Positions 13,209-19,735 of a stretch of DNA of 20,914 nt are shown one piece after another (the first letter of the stretch is position 1; each line of letters starts with the position of its first letter). Source of the DNA: a virus; the IMG/VR virus record IMGVR_UViG_3300006919_000585, positions 1-20,914 of that record; one strand, given 5' to 3'. The position numbers were made by a program, and so were the translations under genes. The notes below the pieces were generated by a model. The model did not search any database. It had not been told where the DNA came from and was given only the letters and a program-made list of their open reading frames with translations.

Positions 13209-13360
13209 GCAAAATGAGCGACGGCACTGAATGCCTCATCTGCGAGCAGGGCAAAGACTGCGAGAGCAGTGATGATTTGGCTTTGTGTTGCACGGACTGT
13301 CGGGAGGAAGTCGCTTTCCTCGTCGCTGAAATGCGCAGAATGCGTTGGGAGAGGGATTGA
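13205..13360 (+). CDS. Zinc-binding microprotein (51 aa, TTG start)
   Basis: TTG 13205 overlaps the previous stop (TTGA); ATG 13214 is an alternative. Six cysteines, C10/C13, C19, C28, C29 and C32, then a basic-acidic helix (EEVAFLVAEMRRMRWERD). The stop directly abuts the next ATG. Confidence 0.62.
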   Translation: MSKMSDGTECLICEQGKDCESSDDLALCCTDCREEVAFLVAEMRRMRWERD

Positions 13361-13522
13361 ATGACTTTCAAGAAAACGACCGCTATGCGCACATCGGACT
13401 CCCCGACCTGCCTCTATGGTTCACGGTGCGTTTGCTATTGTCATTCGCACGGCGCTCTCGGATGCACTGATTGCTTGAGGGGCTTGAAGTGCGTTGATGT
13501 AAGAATGGAGGGAAACCTATGA
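13361..13522 (+). CDS. Cys-rich microprotein (53 aa)
   Basis: ATG 13361 abuts the preceding stop; the TGA overlaps ATG 13519 of the kinase gene. Seven cysteines (17, 23, 25, 27, 35, 38, 44) and H28, H30 are packed in the middle, unlike the two-knuckle ribbons of the neighbours, perhaps a binuclear or knotted zinc site. It is preceded by GAGAGGG and its own 3' end carries GGAGGG for the next gene. Confidence 0.58.
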   Translation: MTFKKTTAMRTSDSPTCLYGSRCVCYCHSHGALGCTDCLRGLKCVDVRMEGNL

Positions 13523-14130
13523 TTATCGGAATACACGGTCGAATGCGCACAGGAAAGAGCGAATTGGCTCGGCTCATCAAAGCCCACTATGAAAGCGACT
13601 TTTCTCATGTGCGCATCGCTTCCTTTGCGAACCGACTCCGCCAAGAATGCGCAGAAATGATGTTCCCGCTTCACGGAAAGGAAGGCGCTCGCCGCATTTG
13701 GGACGAATACGAGGACTCTTACAAAGAGTCTATGCGTCCCGTGCTTCAAGCGGTGGGTCAGGCAAAGCGTATGCTCATCAACACCGACTATTGGGTTCAC
13801 GCATTGGCGGAGGATAACCCCGACTACGGGAATCATTCAACACTTCTCATCATTGATGATGTGCGCCATGAGAACGAAGCGCGCTGGATTCTTGAGAATG
13901 GCGGCGTATTCATCCGTCTTGACGCATCCCGTGAAACGCTTATCGAGCGTGGCGCAACCGAAGAACGCCTTGCGCACTTCTCCGAAACGGCCATGAGCCG
14001 AATCACGGACACCGAGCGAGAATATGCGCACCGATGTTTGCGCATTAACACTTCGGGACTTTCCGTTCAAGGGACATTCAAGGGTCTGCGCAGATTCATA
14101 ACCGAATTGATTATGGGGGTTGAAGAATGA
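13519..14130 (+). CDS. Deoxynucleoside monophosphate kinase (203 aa)
   Basis: A P-loop, GRMRTGKS at residues 7-14, opens the protein, as in phage dNMP kinases of the T4 gene 1 type, which phosphorylate dNMPs for viral DNA synthesis. Supporting features: AVGQAKRMLINTDYWVHAL (the conserved 'Q..R...D..W' region), LLIIDDVRHENEA (Walker B-like strand with D-x-R), GGVFIRLDA, and a helical lid rich in Arg and Glu. About 200 residues is a typical length. ATGA coupling links it to both neighbours, just before the replication block. Confidence 0.88.
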   Translation: MIIGIHGRMRTGKSELARLIKAHYESDFSHVRIASFANRLRQECAEMMFPLHGKEGARRIWDEYEDSYKESMRPVLQAVGQAKRMLINTDYWVHALAEDNPDYGNHSTLLIIDDVRHENEARWILENGGVFIRLDASRETLIERGATEERLAHFSETAMSRITDTEREYAHRCLRINTSGLSVQGTFKGLRRFITELIMGVEE

Positions 14131-14300
14131 GTCGTGGAGGCATCGGAGTCTGTATGTCCTGCAAGAACCGCCGAAAAATCGTTGCTACGGTTAGCGTCGA
14201 ATTGCTTGGGTGCGACTTCGGCTCTCGCTATCTATGCCGAGCCTGCGCAAAGGAGATGTTCACATGGAAGGACTTTGATTCGGGGAGGGAATTGTATTGA
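14127..14300 (+). CDS. Zinc-ribbon microprotein (57 aa)
   Basis: ATG 14127 overlaps the kinase stop, and the TGA overlaps the TTG start of the clamp-loader gene (TTGA). C9-M-S-C12 and C37-R-A-C40, with an additional C29, form a Cys4 ribbon with intervening strands. The short frame is bounded by exact couplings on both sides. Confidence 0.62.
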   Translation: MSRGGIGVCMSCKNRRKIVATVSVELLGCDFGSRYLCRACAKEMFTWKDFDSGRELY

Positions 14301-15196
14301 TTTGGTGGGAGAAGCACAGGCCGCAAACCCTCGGTGATTTCATCGGGCAAGAGCATATCATTGATGAAATGCGAGCCATCTGCGAAGGTGGTGCGCCAAT
14401 GCAACACTTCATTTTCTATTCCCCCGAAGCGGGAACAGGCAAGACAACCCTCGCAAACATTATTGCGCAGGCACGGGGCTACACCATGCACACATTCAAT
14501 GCGTCGTCCAAGCGCACACGGGGAATCGAGTTTATTGAAGAGGACATTGTGTTCCTCGCCAATTGCGGCAACGATGAAATCATCATCCTTCTTGACGAAG
14601 CAGACCGCCTCACCATTCAAGCGCAGGATGCGCTCAAAGGCGTGATTGAGAACGCCACCTGCTATTTCATTCTCACCTGCAACGACCTGAGCAAAGTGTC
14701 GCCGTGGTTGCAGTCCCGTTGTCAAGTGCGCACATTTTCTGCGCACAGTCAAGACGACATGGTGAACCGACTTGAGCAAATCGCAGAAGCCGAGGGGCTT
14801 GCGTTTGACAGGACGGAGTTATCCACTATCGCCATCGCCCATCGTGGCGACCTGCGCAACGCATTGGGTGCGCTTCAATCAATATCCTGCCTTGAGCCTG
14901 CGGAAGCCGAGCGTTTTCTTTTGCGCTTGAACGAAGGGTTCAATGCTCGACGGTTCTTGACCTTGACAACAAAGGAAAAGGCCGTTGCCGAAGCCGTGAA
15001 AATGACGGGTGCGCAGAATATGCGTCGTATCGTGCGAGAGGTGTTTGACTTCGCCGTTGAGAGCGAAGCAACACCAGCCATGATTCAGCGTGTAGTCGAA
15101 GCATCCATCATCAGTGAACGGGATTTGGTGAACGGGGTGGACGAAAGCATAGTCCGTTGGGACTACGCCCGAATGCTCTCCGTTGGGTTTATATGA
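14297..15196 (+). CDS. Replication factor C small subunit, clamp loader (299 aa)
   Basis: This AAA+ ATPase loads the sliding clamp on primed DNA. Motifs in order: an N-terminal W-x-x-K-x-R-P-x-x-x-x-D box (WWEKHRPQTLGDFIGQ), Walker A SPEAGTGKT (42-50), Walker B IILLDEAD (96-103), sensor 1 FILTCN (124-129), the SRC arginine-finger box (140-142), then sensor 2 region and a helical collar. The first Walker A glycine is Ser. Slightly shorter than host RfcS (about 315-330). Start TTG 14297 overlaps the previous stop with GGAGGG 6 nt upstream. No obvious large subunit is in the window. Confidence 0.95.
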   Translation: MIWWEKHRPQTLGDFIGQEHIIDEMRAICEGGAPMQHFIFYSPEAGTGKTTLANIIAQARGYTMHTFNASSKRTRGIEFIEEDIVFLANCGNDEIIILLDEADRLTIQAQDALKGVIENATCYFILTCNDLSKVSPWLQSRCQVRTFSAHSQDDMVNRLEQIAEAEGLAFDRTELSTIAIAHRGDLRNALGALQSISCLEPAEAERFLLRLNEGFNARRFLTLTTKEKAVAEAVKMTGAQNMRRIVREVFDFAVESEATPAMIQRVVEASIISERDLVNGVDESIVRWDYARMLSVGFI

Positions 15197-15198
15197 AC
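15180..15198 (+). repeat. 19-nt promoter repeat, copy 2
   Basis: Perfect copy of the element at 10332. It spans the last codons and the stop of the RFC gene and the box for the gene at 15232. Confidence 0.7.
15188..15194 (+). promoter_or_regulatory. TATA-like promoter, 14-nt leader class
   Basis: TTTATAT in CCGTTGGGTTTATATGAAC (15180-15198), the 19-nt repeat also at 10332. Box start is 44 nt before ATG 15232, and the predicted leader holds GGAAGTG. The TGA following the box is the stop of the clamp-loader gene, whose last residues (V-G-F-I) it encodes. Confidence 0.6.
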
Positions 15199-15231
15199 AA
15201 CAGGCATAGGGCAGAATACAACGGAAGTGAA

Positions 15232-16470
15232 ATGATGGTTGATAACACAATTATGGAAAGAGTCGCAAAGAATGTCGGATGCGAAGTGCCTCAATTGCAG
15301 GCCAAGCACGAAGAAGTCCTTGCGGCAAACGAAGCCAATTTCAAGGCGATGGGTCTTGAGCAGAACGACATTGAGATGAAGGCTTTGCGCATGGCGGCGG
15401 CTGAATTGCGTGTGGTTGCACAACGACTTGCACGAAGCGGTTGCGAGAACCTTGAAGGAATGTTCATCAGCGTGCCTCGCACGAAGGACATCAGCGCACG
15501 GCAATACGCCAACATGAAGAATACCCTTCGTGGCCTCGATGAAGAAGCACGCACTGCGATGGTTGCGCAAGGCGTGTGCGCACTGTTCCTGAATGACGAT
15601 GTGAACGGCGGTTTCCGCTACATTCACAATTCCTCGCTTGAGAACAAACGCCCCTTTGAAGTGGTTTCCGACGAGAAGCACATGACCGACCTGCCGAAAG
15701 CGGCTATGGACTTGGAGGACGGCACGGGACACTTCGTTTTGATTGCCGACAAATCCGCACCCACTTGGCCTTCGGGCGGCGCTAACTTCCGCTACGGTCG
15801 CTACAAAGCGCAGTCCGAACCAATGCGTGATTGCGTCTTTTTGGGTCGCTCAAAGGACAACAAAAACCTGCGCACAATCCGCATCCGTTTCACGGGCGAG
15901 GACGCAGAAATCCAGCACCCGACCTTCATCCCCGGTCGCATCCCTGCAAAATTGGGACGCAACGGTGATACCGCATACGCAAAGTCGGGCGTTTCCGTTT
16001 TCACGGCAGACCCGGAAGTGGTGAACATTTTCCCTGCACCCCCTCTCGACTCGGACGGCAAGGGCTTGCTTGCAGACCTGACCGATGTTGCCTTGCTCAC
16101 GGGCATGGGCGACCTTGAAACATGGCTCGGCGCTCTCTCGGACAAAGAGAAGTGGGATGCTCAATGCGCAGTGCCTCTTGAGGTTGCGCACATTGACCCC
16201 CGTGAAGGCGGTGGTTATGTCATCACCCTCGCAGACCTCGACATCACCTCCCCGATTCCCCCTATGGATTTGTGGGTTTCCCGTGAAGAGGACGCAAAGG
16301 TGGACTTCTCCGTTGGCTCAATCGTGCTTGCCGTTGGTGGCGCATGGATTGACAAAACGACTGACCTCCCACGCCTCGGTGTGAACGGATGGTGGGTCAT
16401 GGAGTCCATTGAAGCCGTCGCCGTTGAGGAAGTCGTGCTTGAAGAAGGCGCAGAAGAAGGTGGTTGGTGA
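15232..16470 (+). CDS. Possible viral ssDNA-binding protein (412 aa)
   Basis: Placed between clamp loader and RecA-fold ATPase. After a helical N-terminal third (to about residue 80), the protein is beta-rich with OB-like strand patterns (MRDCVFLGRSKDNKNLRTIR and later PLEVAHIDPREGGGYVITLA). The C terminus is acidic and ends in Trp (EEGAEEGGW), like the partner-binding tails of SSB proteins. No zinc site. I chose ATG 15232 because it fits the 44-nt promoter rule; the ATG at 15193, overlapping the previous stop, is the alternative. Function by context and tail, not by recognised homology. Confidence 0.85.
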   Translation: MMVDNTIMERVAKNVGCEVPQLQAKHEEVLAANEANFKAMGLEQNDIEMKALRMAAAELRVVAQRLARSGCENLEGMFISVPRTKDISARQYANMKNTLRGLDEEARTAMVAQGVCALFLNDDVNGGFRYIHNSSLENKRPFEVVSDEKHMTDLPKAAMDLEDGTGHFVLIADKSAPTWPSGGANFRYGRYKAQSEPMRDCVFLGRSKDNKNLRTIRIRFTGEDAEIQHPTFIPGRIPAKLGRNGDTAYAKSGVSVFTADPEVVNIFPAPPLDSDGKGLLADLTDVALLTGMGDLETWLGALSDKEKWDAQCAVPLEVAHIDPREGGGYVITLADLDITSPIPPMDLWVSREEDAKVDFSVGSIVLAVGGAWIDKTTDLPRLGVNGWWVMESIEAVAVEEVVLEEGAEEGGW

Positions 16471-16472
16471 AC

Positions 16473-17438
16473 ATGGCTAACGCTTGGGCAAACGCAAAGG
16501 CGAAGGCCACTTCTGCGCAGGACAATGCGCAGACCGACAAACCTCCTGAGAAGGACTTGAAGGCTCACTACGCTCAATTGTTTGAGCGCAAGCGTTCCCG
16601 CACGCAGTCTATCCGCATGGCTCTCGTCGGCAAGGAGAACACCGCCAAGACAGGCACGGCGATTTCGATTGCTCGCCAACACATCGGCGCAGAAAAGGCC
16701 ATCATCATTTTTGATGTGGATAACTCCGCAGTGCAGACGGTTGCCGCCAATTATGGCGACGATGAGAACATTCACATCATCCCGCTCTATGACGAATTGG
16801 ACGACACCATTTTCAATGACGATAACTCCACGGACTACACTGCGCTCATTGACAAAATGGGACACTTCATCAGCCTCGTTGCGCAGAAGTGCAGGGATGG
16901 TGAAGTCGGTGCAGTCATCATGGACGGTTGCTCAACCTTCCTCAAGTGGTGTGAACACGCCATGACTGATGTGCTGATGAACCGAAGCAAGAATCCAATC
17001 AATGTCGAGGACGGCGACCGATTCAATCAGCAAGAATGGCGCATTCGCAACCAATTGTTCCGTGATGTGATGAACCGTGCGCACCAATTGCCCGTTGATG
17101 CCGTCTTTTACACCTTCCACCTCAAGGATGTGAAGCAATTCGCAGACATCGGCAACGGGCAGAAGGGCTTGATGAAGGTTGGTGAAGTCCCTGAATGGGA
17201 AAAAGGCACTATGCGCCTGTTCAGCCAGCAATTGTGGCTTACCCGATACACCAAGAAAGGCGACATCGCCGCAGGTGTGAAGGCAGACAAAACGCTCTCC
17301 GACAACGAATGGGTCATCCGTTGCTCTATCGAAGAGATGAAGGGCTTCAATCAAGAACACCTCGGCACGACGCACGATGTTCTCTCCGTCAAGGATGGCG
17401 AAGTGAATTGGACGGGACTGCCTTTCTTGAAGTGGTGA
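16473..17438 (+). CDS. RecA-fold ATPase, Sak4-like (321 aa)
   Basis: ATG 16473 follows GGTGGTTGG; the frame extends slightly upstream over the previous stop. A flexible, Ala-rich, charged N terminus of about 45 residues precedes a RecA-like core: Walker A GKENTAKT (53-60), strand IIIFDVDN (78-84), Walker B VGAVIMDG (145-152), and a later strand DAVFYTFH. The layout matches phage AAA_24/Sak4 recombination ATPases, which act with an SSB in ssDNA annealing or strand exchange. Walker A has Ala in place of the second Gly, as in MCM proteins, so ATP binding is plausible. Archaeal RadA is less likely: no HhH domain. Confidence 0.85.
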   Translation: MANAWANAKAKATSAQDNAQTDKPPEKDLKAHYAQLFERKRSRTQSIRMALVGKENTAKTGTAISIARQHIGAEKAIIIFDVDNSAVQTVAANYGDDENIHIIPLYDELDDTIFNDDNSTDYTALIDKMGHFISLVAQKCRDGEVGAVIMDGCSTFLKWCEHAMTDVLMNRSKNPINVEDGDRFNQQEWRIRNQLFRDVMNRAHQLPVDAVFYTFHLKDVKQFADIGNGQKGLMKVGEVPEWEKGTMRLFSQQLWLTRYTKKGDIAAGVKADKTLSDNEWVIRCSIEEMKGFNQEHLGTTHDVLSVKDGEVNWTGLPFLKW

Positions 17439-17439
17439 T

Positions 17440-17712
17440 ATGCGCAAAGTCGTTAAGCGCGTCGTCCTTGCGAGCAATCGCAGTGAGCGTGCGCACTACG
17501 CAGTCGAATGTGCGCAGAACGGGCGTTTGTCCTATGTTCTGTGCCGTGGCTTCCCGTCAATCGGCGCACATCAGCGCATCCCCGAAAGCGAAGTCGGACG
17601 GGAATGCAAACAGTGCGCAAAGACGCTTGAGAAGATGCTTCGATTGCAGGGCGACAGGTTTATATTGACGACAGTGGGTGGTGAAAAACATGACAAAGAT
17701 GAAGAAGTCTGA
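17440..17712 (+). CDS. Small basic zinc-binding protein (90 aa)
   Basis: ATG 17440 lies one base after the previous stop. C24, C35 and C56-x2-C59 could hold one zinc. The protein is basic at the N terminus (MRKVVKRVVL) and acidic at the very end. Its last 20 codons run through the clamp promoter (TTTATAT, 17659) and over the clamp start, so its C terminus is doubly constrained. No family recognised. Confidence 0.7.
   Translation: MRKVVKRVVLASNRSERAHYAVECAQNGRLSYVLCRGFPSIGAHQRIPESEVGRECKQCAKTLEKMLRLQGDRFILTTVGGEKHDKDEEV
17659..17665 (+). promoter_or_regulatory. TATA-like promoter for the clamp gene, leaderless class
   Basis: CAGGTTTATATTGAC: box start 31 nt before ATG 17690 with C|A at the ATG. 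It lies inside the preceding gene and would allow the clamp to be made independently of the upstream operon. A GGTGG at 17676-17682 could also support translation of longer mRNAs. Confidence 0.55.
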
Positions 17713-18520
17713 TTTGTTGGCCTTGCTGAAAATGACGAAGCGGGAAGCCGTTGTCGGTGGGAAGAAGTTATCGCAGGTTTCCTCGACGGTTCTGCAAGCG
17801 AATGGCGACTACATCACCACGACTTCAATCGTGCGTGATGGCGTTTCGAGCATTGGCCGATTCACTGTTCCCACGACCGACGACGAACCTGCTCTTGAGA
17901 ACATCACCGTTGCGAACATTGACCTGCTCATCGGCGCACTTTCTGCGCACGGCTCGGACATTGACATTTCATACGCAGACGGCAAAATCACGCTCAAATC
18001 GGGAAGCAAGCGCACGACCCTCGCAAGCGACGGGAGAGCGAAGGCATTCCCGCACACGAATAAGACCGTTGGTGAATGGTCTGCCGATTCCGAGGCACGA
18101 TTCACGAAGTCCCTGTGCGACATTGAATTGAACCAATACACCATGCAGGACGGCACTTCTCTTGATGGCGTGGTCGCCACTGTTCCCACGAAGGACTTGC
18201 TCGACGCTATCCGCAGTGGTTCAATCAACGGGCAGATGATTGAAGCGACCCGACTGAACCTGAATCCCGACTGCACGCTTGAGGTGGTCGCAGGTGATGA
18301 AATGAAGGGCGCTACACGCACTGTTCTTGATAGTGGCTCTCCCGAAGGAACGACGCTCACAACCTCCATCGGCGGTGGCTTTGAGAACATTCTTGCGCAC
18401 ACCGAGTCCGAGAATTGCGACTTGGTTTTCTTCGACTTCTCGGCGTATGACGCTGGCGTTGCCGTTGTTCTGCGCACAAACGAGGCAGTCGTCTTTCAAC
18501 GGGAGGCCAACAATGGTTGA
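17690..18520 (+). CDS. PCNA-like sliding clamp (276 aa)
   Basis: Position next to RFC, SSB-like and RecA-like genes, length near that of PCNA (about 250), and a duplicated all-alpha/beta pattern support a DNA sliding clamp. It would encircle DNA and tether PolB. Signals: LSQVSSTVLQANGDYITTTS (first-domain strands), an interdomain linker around FPHTNKTVG (residues ~120-135), FTKSLCDIELNQYTMQDGTS, a second-domain helix (TKDLLDAIRSGSINGQMIE), then DCTLEVVAGD strands like those of PCNA domain 2. Sequence similarity is weak, so the call rests partly on context. I chose ATG 17690 by the leaderless promoter; ATG 17699 and GTG 17678 are alternatives. Confidence 0.85.
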   Translation: MTKMKKSDLLALLKMTKREAVVGGKKLSQVSSTVLQANGDYITTTSIVRDGVSSIGRFTVPTTDDEPALENITVANIDLLIGALSAHGSDIDISYADGKITLKSGSKRTTLASDGRAKAFPHTNKTVGEWSADSEARFTKSLCDIELNQYTMQDGTSLDGVVATVPTKDLLDAIRSGSINGQMIEATRLNLNPDCTLEVVAGDEMKGATRTVLDSGSPEGTTLTTSIGGGFENILAHTESENCDLVFFDFSAYDAGVAVVLRTNEAVVFQREANNG

Positions 18521-18902
18521 TTTGTCGGAGAAGCGACACGATGCACAATATGTTCATAGCGCAAACGCAAGTGTGTGCAACCTGAACAAAACGCAAATCG
18601 TGGATATGCTCGCCTTGATGGGCGAGGCGCTATCCGACAGAAAAATGAATCGCAAAATTGCGCTGATGGCTGGCTTGATGTATCATAAGGAGGTCGGGGA
18701 ATGGTTCTATGCGCCGCAAATGACCGACATTGTGAACGAAAATTATATGCGTGCTTACACGCGAGTCAGCGCAAGCACAACGGCGAACCTGCTCATCCTC
18801 TTCGAGAAGTGGGGGATTGTTGAATCCGCACGATGCCCGAATAGAACACGCGACGAAGAAGGAAAGAGAAGTCCATTGAAGAGATACAGGAGACTGAAAT
18901 AA
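18513..18902 (+). CDS. Putative HTH/winged-helix protein (129 aa)
   Basis: ATG 18513 with GGGAGG 7 nt upstream, overlapping the clamp stop by 8 nt; the frame extends far upstream only as a shadow of the clamp gene. The C-terminal half (MTDIVNENYMRAYTRVSASTTANLLILFEKWGIVE, then a basic tail of Arg and Lys) suggests a winged helix: helix, recognition helix with Ser/Thr, and a loop with basic residues. Possible transcription or replication regulator; family unknown. It ends with TAA. Confidence 0.75.
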   Translation: MVDLSEKRHDAQYVHSANASVCNLNKTQIVDMLALMGEALSDRKMNRKIALMAGLMYHKEVGEWFYAPQMTDIVNENYMRAYTRVSASTTANLLILFEKWGIVESARCPNRTRDEEGKRSPLKRYRRLK

Positions 18903-19193
18903 ATGAAAACAAATTGCCCCATCTGCGCAGAAGCCTTGAACATCAACACCGATGAGAACCACACCACCGAATGCCCTTATTGCGGCGGCGGTTTGTCGGT
19001 TGAAATCACCATTTCCCCTGCGCAAAAGCAGGCGCACTACACCGACGAGGCATGGTTGCGCAAAGAATATGAAGAGAACCGTCGCTCGATGGCGAACATC
19101 GCTGAACAGTGCGCCGTTTCCCCGATGACGATTAACCGATGGCTGAATGTTCACGGCATCCCGACTCGCCGCCGAGGGCAGACAGGGCTTTGA
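18903..19193 (+). CDS. Zinc ribbon plus HTH DNA-binding protein (96 aa)
   Basis: ATG 18903 abuts the previous stop, with CAGGAGAC upstream. The N terminus is a Cys4 ribbon, C5-P-I-C8 and C24-P-Y-C27-GGG; residues 50-88 (WLRKEYEENRRSMANIAEQC, then AVSPMTINRWLNVHGIPTRR) form the classic 'IAe..gvs..TI.rWL..hGIp.R' homeodomain-like HTH found in phage and archaeal DNA-binding proteins and homing-endonuclease tails. No nuclease domain is attached, so it is best read as a small transcription factor, perhaps autoregulatory. Confidence 0.85.
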   Translation: MKTNCPICAEALNINTDENHTTECPYCGGGLSVEITISPAQKQAHYTDEAWLRKEYEENRRSMANIAEQCAVSPMTINRWLNVHGIPTRRRGQTGL

Positions 19194-19212
19194 CCGTTGG
19201 GTTTATATCAAC
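19194..19212 (+). repeat. 19-nt promoter repeat, copy 3
   Basis: CCGTTGGGTTTATATCAAC, one mismatch to the other two copies. It begins right after the stop of the HTH gene, so this copy is non-coding and the conservation cannot be due to protein sequence. Confidence 0.7.
19202..19208 (+). promoter_or_regulatory. TATA-like promoter, leaderless class
   Basis: TTTATAT in CCGTTGGGTTTATATCAAC (19194-19212), differing by one base from the repeats at 10332 and 15180. Box start is exactly 30 nt before ATG 19232, with TTC|ATG and no Shine-Dalgarno site. It would drive the acetyltransferase and DNA polymerase genes. Confidence 0.65.
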
Positions 19213-19231
19213 ATAGGGGTGTGTTCTCTTC

Positions 19232-19735
19232 ATGGGAAGCAGACCTTTGACAAAAGTGTTTCACGCGAGTCAGCGTGCTTTGATGGTTGAATATGTGGAG
19301 GGATGGCCTTTCGGCCTCAAAAATGCGAGCGAGAAGGGTTATCCGAAGGTGATGAACCAAGCCATGTATTTCTGCAAGTTTATGGATGTGGATTGTCATA
19401 ACCACATTGAAGCATACACAACGGCGGTCGAAGTCGCAGAATCCGTCTATTTGGTCGGCAACACTTGGGTTGATGAGGATTACAGGGGGCAGGGAATCCA
19501 CGCTGAAATGCTTCGATGGCGCAACGGTGTTCTCAAGGAAACCTTCGGCGCAACCGACATTATCACGCTTCTGAATCCGCAGGAGGGTGCAAGTCTTGAG
19601 CAATTGCAGAAGGTCGTTTCTTCGCTCGGCTATCGCCGTTTGAAGTGGTCTGATTTGCGCAAAATGGGTGTGCCTATCACCGTGCGTATGCAGATTCGCC
19701 GCAGTCGCCTCCAATTTTGGGGGAAGTCCCTTTGA
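19232..19735 (+). CDS. GNAT-family acetyltransferase (167 aa)
   Basis: Core motif A of GNAT enzymes is visible: strand VYLVGNTWVDEDYRGQGI (residues 72-89) with the acetyl-CoA pyrophosphate-binding loop R85-G-Q-G-I, then helix HAEMLRWRNGVL, strand DIITLLNP, helix and LGYRRL at the usual positions of motif B. The N-terminal 60 residues vary, as usual. The acceptor substrate cannot be told; protein, ribosomal or small-molecule targets are all possible. The start is fixed by the leaderless promoter. Its TGA overlaps the polymerase start (TTGA), so the two are cotranslated. Confidence 0.85.
   Translation: MGSRPLTKVFHASQRALMVEYVEGWPFGLKNASEKGYPKVMNQAMYFCKFMDVDCHNHIEAYTTAVEVAESVYLVGNTWVDEDYRGQGIHAEMLRWRNGVLKETFGATDIITLLNPQEGASLEQLQKVVSSLGYRRLKWSDLRKMGVPITVRMQIRRSRLQFWGKSL

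Noticed and set aside
15193-15231. ATG 15193 as start of the SSB-like gene
   Set aside because: It overlaps the stop like other coupled starts, but it lies in the TATA box with no Shine-Dalgarno site, while ATG 15232 fits the 44-nt promoter rule and has GGAAGTG. Kept as an alternative.
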